From NCBI GenBank assembly GCA_016870365.1, contig VGBW01000004.1:56949-120948 (forward strand): 64,000 bases of DNA, read 5' to 3'. The notes under the pieces were generated by a model that made no database searches, was not told the DNA's origin, and saw nothing but the letters and a program-made list of their open reading frames with translations. Origin of the DNA: Actinomycetota bacterium (GTDB lineage: Bacteria > Actinomycetota > Actinomycetes > Nanopelagicales > Nanopelagicaceae). The translations under genes and the position numbers were made by a program. Every line of letters starts with the position of its first letter. Within the stretch, counting starts at the first letter, position 1. Positions 11,193-17,152 of the stretch are shown here, in pieces.

Positions 11193-11265
11193 GCCTCGGT
11201 ACTCCAACGGTAGAGAGGGCGGTCTCAAACACCGCATAGTGTCGGTTCAAATCCGACTCGAGGCA
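11193..11265 (+). tRNA. tRNA-Leu (anticodon CAA), short variable arm
   Basis: A cloverleaf can be drawn by hand. The acceptor stem is GCCTCGG (11193-11199) with TCGAGGC (11258-11264), one G-T pair. The D-arm has a 3-bp CTC/GAG stem and a GG-containing loop. The anticodon stem GCGGT/ACCGC (11219-11223/11231-11235) is perfect, around loop CTCAAAC with anticodon CAA at 11226-11228. The T-stem GTCGG/CCGAC is perfect around TTCAAAT. The discriminator is A, as in leucine tRNAs, and CCA is not encoded. The variable region is only ATAGT (5 nt), giving a 73-nt class I tRNA, whereas bacterial tRNA-Leu normally has a long variable arm. The anticodon reads the UUG Leu codon; amino-acid identity is inferred from that and A73. 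Confidence 0.8.
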
Positions 11266-11266
11266 C

Positions 11267-11863
11267 GTGAAGAGTGAAATTGATTCTTTAGCCCATCGCA
11301 TCCTAATCGCAGAGGATGAAACTCTAATCCGTTTGGATCTAGTAGAGATGCTTACTGAGTCAGGGTATGAAGTAGTTGGGCAGGCAAGCAATGGCCAAGA
11401 GGCAATTGATCTTGCTAAAGAGTTAAAGCCAGAGCTAGCTATTCTTGATGTAAAGATGCCGGTCTTGGATGGCATTTCAGCCGCCAAAGAAATTATTGAA
11501 ATATCACCCGTGTTGATGCTCACTGCCTTTAGTCAGAGAGATCTAGTTGAGAGAGCAAGTGATGCTGGCGCTATGGCTTATGTAGTAAAGCCATTTACGA
11601 TTAACGATTTAATTCCAGCGATTGAAATCTCAATTAGCCGCCATCGGCAGATGAAATCTCTAGCACTTGAAGTCAGTGATCTTCATGAACGACTTGAGAG
11701 TAGAAAGTTAATTGATAGGGCTAAAGGAATCTTGATGCAAGCACTCAACCTTTCAGAACCAGAGGCCTTCTCTTGGATTCAGAGGGCGGCGATGGACCGG
11801 CGCATCTCCATGAAGGAGGTGGCTAAGGCGGTAATTGACCCCTCAGCAGATGCTCATAAGTAA
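11267..11863 (+). CDS. pdtaR: ANTAR-domain response regulator (PdtaR type)
   Basis: A 198-residue response regulator whose output domain binds RNA. The receiver domain (about residues 10-125) has the acidic pocket Glu16/Asp17, phospho-acceptor Asp61 (AILDVKMP), Thr86 and Lys108 (VVKPF). A coiled linker leads to an ANTAR domain (about 133-190: KLIDRAKGILMQ, then AFSWIQRAAMDRR). ANTAR proteins of this type antiterminate transcripts by binding paired hexaloop hairpins; the partner kinase (PdtaS type) is not in the window. The GTG start lies one base after the tRNA 3' end, so no leader separates them; GAGG at 11260-11263 is part of the tRNA acceptor strand. The pyk-pdtaR-liv order matches other actinobacteria. 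Confidence 0.92.
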   Translation: MKSEIDSLAHRILIAEDETLIRLDLVEMLTESGYEVVGQASNGQEAIDLAKELKPELAILDVKMPVLDGISAAKEIIEISPVLMLTAFSQRDLVERASDAGAMAYVVKPFTINDLIPAIEISISRHRQMKSLALEVSDLHERLESRKLIDRAKGILMQALNLSEPEAFSWIQRAAMDRRISMKEVAKAVIDPSADAHK

Positions 11864-11928
11864 GCGGGTAATCGGGGGTTTTCAGGTAAAAGTAACAGGA
11901 ATGTAACTAACTCTAAGTTCACTCTCGC

Positions 11929-11958
11929 TTGTCCGGCAGTTGAACCTCAGTCTATGAT
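11929..11958 (+). promoter_or_regulatory. Candidate promoter for the liv transporter operon
   Basis: TTGTCC (11929-11934), an 18-bp spacer and TATGAT (11953-11958) form a sigma-70/SigA-like promoter. Initiation would fall near 11965, about 42 nt before the binding-protein start codon. Confidence 0.5.
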
Positions 11959-12006
11959 TTGCGCCTCCCTTTCCTAGGGGGCATGATCATGAATGAAAGG
12001 TACCAA

Positions 12007-13161
12007 ATGAAGAAGCGTGTAATGATTTCGGTTACTGTAGCGGCCGCACTTGCAGCTGCGTCGCTGGTGGCAGTTGCGCCAGCGTCAAATGCAGCAGCTA
12101 AGACAATTACCCTCGCGTTTCAGGGTCCTCTAACTGGTGAAGAAGCATCAGTTGGTCAGGATGAGTTGGCTGCCATGCAATATGCCATCAAACTCTTTAA
12201 CGCAAAGAACAAAGGCAAGTACAAAATTAAGGTTGTTCAGGCAGATGACCAGGGCGATCCAGCACAATCTGCAAAGGTTGCTCCAGGAATCGCATCAAAC
12301 AAGAAGATCATTGGTCTTGTAGGAGCTGCTTACTCAGGTGCAACAATTGCAGCACTTCCTTATTACAAGCAGCGTCTATTGCCGATGATTTCTCCATCAG
12401 CAACACGCGTGTCAATCACAGACCCATCGGCTCAGGGTGGCGCAATGGGCGTTCCCGTGTTCCACCGTGTACCACCGACCGATAAGGTCCAGGGTCCATC
12501 GCTATTTAAGTTAGCGACAAAGGGTGTTTCATCCCCTAAGGTATTCGTAGTCGATGACCAGTCTGCTTATGGCGTTGGTCTTGTTGACTACATGAAGAAT
12601 TCAATTCCTGCTGGCCAATCAGCTGGCTTTGATAGCGTTTCAGATAAGACAACTGACTGGTCTGCAACGATCGCCAAGATCAAGACTGCAGCAGCAAACG
12701 TTGTCATCTACACCGGTTATTTCCCACAGGCTGCACCATTCTTCAAGCAGCTACGTGACAGCGGATATACCGGAATCCTTGCAGGCGGCGACGGCGTTCT
12801 AAGCCCAACCTTCTTGACTCTTGCTCCAGCATCAGTGATTGAAGGTGTACGCCTAACTGCAGGAACAGTCCCACTTGCTGAAATCGATGCAAAGCTTGAA
12901 GCAGATTTCAAGAAGAAGATGGGTAAGTCCTCCGGCGTTTATGCTGCTGAGGCAATTGATGCCACAAACGTATTCCTAAGTTGTGTTGCAAAGGGTGTTT
13001 CAACTCGCGAAGCAATGCTTAAGTGCGTTAAGGCATATAGCGGAAAATCACTGACTGGTTCCACCATTAAGTTTGATGCTTATGGTGATGTAGCAGGTGG
13101 CGTCATGAATGGCTTCGAAGTCAAAGGTGGCGTTATCAAGTTCACAGGACCAGTAGGCTAA
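12007..13161 (+). CDS. livJ: Branched-chain amino-acid ABC transporter, substrate-binding protein
   Basis: This is the extracytoplasmic ligand-binding protein of a HAAT-family importer (periplasmic-binding fold type 1), captured by the two permeases and two ATPases that follow. The 384 residues begin with a clear Sec signal (MKKRVM plus an Ala/Val-rich core) and a probable signal peptidase I site after about residue 30 (ASNAA). The ligand domain includes the family's LTGEEASVGQDELAAMQYAI opening. ATG 12007 is chosen because AAAGG lies 6 nt upstream and the signal peptide begins there; an in-frame TTG at 11959 would add 16 unlikely residues. There is no lipobox cysteine. The ligand may be Leu/Ile/Val or another amino acid or amide. 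Confidence 0.93.
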   Translation: MKKRVMISVTVAAALAAASLVAVAPASNAAAKTITLAFQGPLTGEEASVGQDELAAMQYAIKLFNAKNKGKYKIKVVQADDQGDPAQSAKVAPGIASNKKIIGLVGAAYSGATIAALPYYKQRLLPMISPSATRVSITDPSAQGGAMGVPVFHRVPPTDKVQGPSLFKLATKGVSSPKVFVVDDQSAYGVGLVDYMKNSIPAGQSAGFDSVSDKTTDWSATIAKIKTAAANVVIYTGYFPQAAPFFKQLRDSGYTGILAGGDGVLSPTFLTLAPASVIEGVRLTAGTVPLAEIDAKLEADFKKKMGKSSGVYAAEAIDATNVFLSCVAKGVSTREAMLKCVKAYSGKSLTGSTIKFDAYGDVAGGVMNGFEVKGGVIKFTGPVG

Positions 13162-13179
13162 TAAAGATAGACAAACAGT

Positions 13180-13214
13180 TTTCGGCAGGTTCTCTAATAG
13201 GGGGCCTGCCGAAA
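13180..13214 (+). terminator. Intercistronic hairpin between livJ and livH
   Basis: A perfect 10-bp inverted repeat, TTTCGGCAGG (13180-13189) and CCTGCCGAAA (13205-13214), with a 15-nt loop. Only CTTTAA follows rather than a strong T-tract. It is therefore more likely a partial terminator or a 3'-stabilising stem that lets the binding protein be made in excess over the membrane subunits. Confidence 0.65.
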
Positions 13215-13247
13215 CTTTAACTCGGGGTTTATAGGGGAAAAGGCGCC

Positions 13248-14198
13248 TTGATAGGTAGTTTTCTAGATCAGTTCTGGTCGCTCACTTTTGGCGGCTTAAG
13301 CCTTGGCTTCATCTACATTCTCATAGCTCTTGGCTACACCATGGTCTACGGTGTTTTGCGTATGATTAACTTTGCAAATTCAGAGATCTTTATGGTTGGT
13401 ACCTTTGCCACCATCATCATAATTCGAGATGTATTTAAATTTACCCAAACGTCGGAATATGCCACAGGCTTTCGCCTTTGGCTAATTCTTGCAACCGCAC
13501 TGATTTTCGCCATGATGGTATCAGGCACACTCTCTATGATAGTTGAGATTGTGGCTTATCGCAGGTTACGCAGAATGAACTCCGGGGTTCTGGCTCCCTT
13601 AATTTCAGCAATTGGTGTCTCTATGGTTCTAGCCGAAAGCGTTCGAATTCTCACGGACTCAAGACCTGTGGCTAGCCCCCGCGCGATGGAAAAGAGGTTC
13701 ATAGGTCAATTCTTTGATGCCGGCATTCGTATAGATAACACGATAATCGTGATCTCAGCTCTAGTTCTTTTTGGAATTCTTATGTCCTTTGTGAACAAGA
13801 CTCGTATGGGCAAAGCAATTCGTGCAGTATCAATGAATCCAAATGCAGCTCGATTAATGGGTATTAATATTGATGGAGTAGTTTCAGCGACATTTTTAGT
13901 TGGTGGTTTAATGACTGGCGCTGCAGGTTTTTTCTACGTATTGAAGTATGAAAATACTGCCTCAAATATTGGATTTGAGCTTGGAATTGCAGCTTTCACG
14001 GCGGCTATCTTGGGTGGAATTGGAAATATCAAAGGCGCTTTCTTCGGCGGTCTTGCCCTTGGCTTACTCGAAACTTATGCCTCATTCTTCCTAGGGACCC
14101 AGTGGAAGGCAGTGACAGTGTTCATAGTTCTAGTTCTAGTTCTTTACACCAGACCGAACGGGTTATTCGGTGAGGCCTTAACCCAGACGAGGGCATGA
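13248..14198 (+). CDS. livH: Branched-chain amino-acid ABC transporter permease LivH
   Basis: An inner-membrane permease of 316 residues with about eight hydrophobic segments, typical of the LivH family. The N-terminus shows GLSLGFIYILIALGYTMVYG and MINFANSEIFM, and a later cytoplasmic loop has the family's EAA-like stretch AIRAVSMNPNAARLMGI, which contacts the ATPase. It pairs with LivM to form the translocation channel. The TTG start at 13248 has purine-rich GGGGAAAAGG just upstream at 13234-13243. It lies 33 nt after the 13180-13214 hairpin and overlaps livM by 4 nt, so livH is probably co-transcribed with livJ at a lower level. Confidence 0.93.
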   Translation: MIGSFLDQFWSLTFGGLSLGFIYILIALGYTMVYGVLRMINFANSEIFMVGTFATIIIIRDVFKFTQTSEYATGFRLWLILATALIFAMMVSGTLSMIVEIVAYRRLRRMNSGVLAPLISAIGVSMVLAESVRILTDSRPVASPRAMEKRFIGQFFDAGIRIDNTIIVISALVLFGILMSFVNKTRMGKAIRAVSMNPNAARLMGINIDGVVSATFLVGGLMTGAAGFFYVLKYENTASNIGFELGIAAFTAAILGGIGNIKGAFFGGLALGLLETYASFFLGTQWKAVTVFIVLVLVLYTRPNGLFGEALTQTRA

Positions 14199-15217
14199 TG
14201 ATAAATCTTCGTGATAAGGGAGCTGAGATCTGGGAGAACCAAGGACGAGTCGGAAGAGTTGTTCTAGCCCTGTGCGGAGTTACAGTCGTAGCTTCTCTGC
14301 CATTTCTGGGTGGAACGATTCTTAATACCCCAATCGCCGATTATGAGTCGGTTCTGGTCTATCCAATTGCGATGTTCGTGTTAATGGCTATAGGCCTAAA
14401 CATCGTTATCGGAAAAAGCGGTCTCTTGGATCTCGGCTATGTTGCTTTCTTTGCTATAGGTGCCTACACCATGGGTTTGTTAGGAACCAAAACAGGTCTA
14501 AATACCTGGGAGATTCTGCCGATCGGTATTGCTATGGCGATGTTCTCCGGAATCATCCTGGGAATTCCTGCTCTAAAACTTCGAGGAGATTATTTAGCCA
14601 TCATCACCTTAGGTTTTGGCGAAATCGTCAGAATTGTGGCGCTAAATCTAGGAGCTCTTGGAAGATCAGAGGGAATTCTCAATATCCCAACTCCGCCTGC
14701 AATTTTTGGCATTGAATACACCTTTGATAGTCATCGCATCTATTACTGGACGCTATTAGTGCTTATTTTGTTGGCAATCTGGATGGTGCGCCGGCTATCT
14801 GCGCGCCGCGCTGGTCGAGCTTGGGAATCCATTCGACAAGATGAAGATGCTGCAGAATTGTTAGGCGTTCCAACTTTTAGATATAAAATATGGGCATTCG
14901 TTCTCGGAGCATCCGTTGGAGGAGCTGCTGGAGTTTTTTATGCCTCAAAAACTCTCTTTATTGCTCCAGATAATTTTACACTTCAAATCTCTATTTTGAT
15001 TCTTGCTTGCGTAGTTTTTGGCGGAATGGGAAATATCTGGGGCGTGATTCTTGGGGCTGTGATTCTCGGTTATCTCCCGGATCGCATTCGCTTTATCTCT
15101 GATGCTCGCCTCCTAGTATTTGGGCTGGTTCTAGTGATCATGATGAATCTGCGTCCTGATGGCCTACTTCCTCGTAAGAAGCGTGAGAAGACGATTGATA
15201 AGAAAGATGCCACATGA
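14195..15217 (+). CDS. livM: Branched-chain amino-acid ABC transporter permease LivM
   Basis: The second permease of the importer, 340 residues, with about nine membrane segments and the LivM hallmarks LNIVIGKSGLLDLGYVAFFA, GAYTMGLLGT and GDYLAIITLGFGEIVRI. The coupling-loop region AWESIRQDEDAAELLGV should dock on LivG/LivF. A charged tail (RKKREKTIDKKDAT) ends the protein. The start is ATG 14195 inside an ATGATG pair that overlaps the livH stop as ATGA; the ATG at 14198 would remove one residue only. The livG start overlaps its stop, again as ATGA. Confidence 0.93.
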   Translation: MMINLRDKGAEIWENQGRVGRVVLALCGVTVVASLPFLGGTILNTPIADYESVLVYPIAMFVLMAIGLNIVIGKSGLLDLGYVAFFAIGAYTMGLLGTKTGLNTWEILPIGIAMAMFSGIILGIPALKLRGDYLAIITLGFGEIVRIVALNLGALGRSEGILNIPTPPAIFGIEYTFDSHRIYYWTLLVLILLAIWMVRRLSARRAGRAWESIRQDEDAAELLGVPTFRYKIWAFVLGASVGGAAGVFYASKTLFIAPDNFTLQISILILACVVFGGMGNIWGVILGAVILGYLPDRIRFISDARLLVFGLVLVIMMNLRPDGLLPRKKREKTIDKKDAT

Positions 15218-15990
15218 GTTCATCGTTGATACAACTAAAGAATGTCTCCATGAAATTTGGTGGTGTTACCGCCCTGAGTGACGTTAGTTTTGATGTGAAA
15301 GAGAAAGAGATTCTTGGGCTCATCGGGCCAAATGGCGCAGGAAAGACGACAGTCTTTAACGTTATCACAGGCGTATATCAAATTACATCTGGTGAGATTA
15401 TTTTTGAGGGAAAGTCTCTGTCTGGAATAAAGCGCTATGAGATCACAAGAAGAGGGGTGGCGCGTACCTTCCAGAGTATCCGACTCTGGGGAGACATGAC
15501 CGCACTCGAAAATGTCATAACTGCAACTGATACCCATAAGAAATCTGGTTTAGTCTTAGGCCTATTTGGATTTCCAGTTTCCCGCCGCGAGGAAAAGCGT
15601 GACAAGGCAAGAGCACAGGAGCTACTGGACTTTGTAGGAATTGGCGAGTATTCAGATCGCCTAGCAAAGAATCTTCCATATGGGGTGCAGAGAAGACTAG
15701 AGATTGCAAGAGCGATGGGAGCTGAGCCAAAATTACTCCTCCTTGACGAACCAGCGGCTGGTTTTAACCCTGCAGAGAAAGTTGATTTGGCTGCAACAAT
15801 TAGAAAGATCCGCGATGCAGGATACACCGTGCTTCTTATTGAGCATGATATGTCGTTAGTTATGAAGGTTTCAGATCGAGTAGTAGTTCTAGATTTCGGG
15901 CAGAAGATTGCTGATGATTCTCCTGGCAAGGTTCAAGATGATCCTAGAGTTATTGAGGCTTATTTAGGGGTACCTGAAAATGCGTCTTGA
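15214..15990 (+). CDS. livG: Branched-chain amino-acid ABC transporter ATP-binding protein LivG
   Basis: One of the two cytoplasmic ATPases of the importer, 258 residues. It has Walker A GPNGAGKTT near residue 40, the LivG-type signature LPYGVQRRLEIARAM in place of a classical LSGGQ, Walker B LLLLDEPAAGFNP with the catalytic glutamate, and an H-loop in LLIEHDMSLV. This divergent signature is normal for LivG. ATGA overlap with livM and an 11-nt overlap with livF show a tightly coupled operon. Confidence 0.94.
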   Translation: MSSSLIQLKNVSMKFGGVTALSDVSFDVKEKEILGLIGPNGAGKTTVFNVITGVYQITSGEIIFEGKSLSGIKRYEITRRGVARTFQSIRLWGDMTALENVITATDTHKKSGLVLGLFGFPVSRREEKRDKARAQELLDFVGIGEYSDRLAKNLPYGVQRRLEIARAMGAEPKLLLLDEPAAGFNPAEKVDLAATIRKIRDAGYTVLLIEHDMSLVMKVSDRVVVLDFGQKIADDSPGKVQDDPRVIEAYLGVPENAS

Positions 15991-16708
15991 GATTCAAGAT
16001 CTTCGGGTGTCCTATGGGAAGATTGAGGCAGTCAAAGGCATTTCACTTGTAGTAAACCAGGGTGAGATCGTCGCCCTTATCGGCGCTAATGGCGCTGGAA
16101 AAACTACGCTACTTAAGACAATTTCAGGGCTTTTGAATCCGACCTCAGGTTCTATTACCTATGATGGTGAAGATATCCTTAAACATAAGGCTCATCAGAG
16201 AGTTTCACTCGGAATATCCCAAGCCCCAGAAGGACGTGGAATATTTCCTGGCATGACAGTTCTTGAAAATCTTGAACTTGGTAAATATCACCTAAAGATG
16301 AAAAAGAGTGAGCTTGCAGAAGATTTAGCAACCGTCTATGAACTCTTTCCACGTCTTAAGGAGAGGGCTACTCAAGCTGGAGGAACTCTTTCTGGTGGAG
16401 AGCAGCAGATGCTTGCAATCGGTCGAGCGCTAATGGCCAAGCCAAAAGTGCTTCTTCTTGATGAGCCATCGATGGGCCTTGCACCACAGATGATTGCCAA
16501 TATTTTCCGTATCGTCACTCAGATTAACAAAATCGGAGTAACGATCCTTTTAGTTGAACAAAATGCTCAGCAAGCACTCCAACGCTCGGATCGGGCGTAT
16601 GTATTAGAAGTTGGAAATATAACTAAGGAAGCGAAGGGTAAAGATCTATTGAATGATCCTCATGTGAAATCTGCTTATCTAGGCACCGGAGCTCGCGGGC
16701 TCGATTAA
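15980..16708 (+). CDS. livF: Branched-chain amino-acid ABC transporter ATP-binding protein LivF
   Basis: The second ATPase, 242 residues, forming a heterodimer with LivG. Motifs are Walker A GANGAGKTTLLK near residue 36, the Q-loop region SQAPEGRGIFPGMTVLENL that is characteristic of LivF, signature LSGGEQQMLAIGRALM, and Walker B LLLDEPSMGLAP. The C-terminus ends in LLNDPHVKSAYLG, also typical of the family. The ATG is inside livG. The stop at 16706-16708 directly abuts the stop of the convergent thioesterase gene, leaving no room for a separate terminator. Confidence 0.95.
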   Translation: MRLEIQDLRVSYGKIEAVKGISLVVNQGEIVALIGANGAGKTTLLKTISGLLNPTSGSITYDGEDILKHKAHQRVSLGISQAPEGRGIFPGMTVLENLELGKYHLKMKKSELAEDLATVYELFPRLKERATQAGGTLSGGEQQMLAIGRALMAKPKVLLLDEPSMGLAPQMIANIFRIVTQINKIGVTILLVEQNAQQALQRSDRAYVLEVGNITKEAKGKDLLNDPHVKSAYLGTGARGLD

Positions 16709-17113
16709 TCAACGCTGGGCCAGAATCAAGCAAGTAATTCTGGCTGTGCAAGTTTTCTCACCCTTGTCGTTGGTAATCTCCACGCTATAGGTGCAGAGAG
16801 TTTTTCCAAGAGTTACAGCTGTTGCAACTGCGGTTACGTATCCTTCTGTAGCAGTCTTGTGGTGACTTGCATTTATCTCGATTCCAACGATCCTTCTTGA
16901 AGGACCTGCATGTAGATGGGTTCCAACAGAGCCTAAACTTTCGGCGAGAACAACATTTGCTCCACCATGAAGCAGTCCGAAGGGCTGGGTATTTCCCTCA
17001 ACTGGCATTCTGCCAACCACGCGCTGCGGGCTAGCCTCAGTTATTTCAATTCCCATCTTATTCTCTAATGCCCCACGGCCACGGTCATTTAATATCTCGG
17101 TCAAGTCTGTCAT
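16709..17113 (-). CDS. PaaI-type hotdog-fold thioesterase
   Basis: A 134-residue single hotdog-domain protein of the PaaI/YdiI acyl-CoA thioesterase type. The family signature is seen in QPFGLLHGGANVVLAESLGS, including the HGG loop that binds the thioester, followed by the helix with the probable catalytic acid (Glu of LAES). The substrate is unknown; such enzymes usually hydrolyse aromatic or medium-chain acyl-CoAs. I start it at the ATG complementary to 17111-17113; an in-frame TTG seven codons upstream is possible. TACAAT on the minus strand (17121-17126) ends 7 nt before this ATG, so the mRNA may be leaderless. It is divergent from polA, a pairing seen in other actinobacteria, with 39 nt between the starts. 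Confidence 0.85.
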   Translation of the reverse strand: MTDLTEILNDRGRGALENKMGIEITEASPQRVVGRMPVEGNTQPFGLLHGGANVVLAESLGSVGTHLHAGPSRRIVGIEINASHHKTATEGYVTAVATAVTLGKTLCTYSVEITNDKGEKTCTARITCLILAQR

Positions 17114-17120
17114 GTGGGCA

Positions 17121-17126
17121 ATTGTA
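17121..17126 (-). promoter_or_regulatory. Candidate -10 for the thioesterase gene
   Basis: On the minus strand this reads TACAAT, one change from TATAAT, and ends 7 nt before the ATG at 17113. No matching -35 is clear. Confidence 0.35.
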
Positions 17127-17138
17127 TCTGGCAATGCC

Positions 17139-17144
17139 TAAGAT
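17139..17144 (+). promoter_or_regulatory. Candidate -10 for polA
   Basis: TAAGAT ends 8 nt before the polA ATG at 17153. There is no Shine-Dalgarno in between (TAAGCGCG), which points to a leaderless or nearly leaderless mRNA. No clear -35. Confidence 0.35.
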
Positions 17145-17152
17145 TAAGCGCG

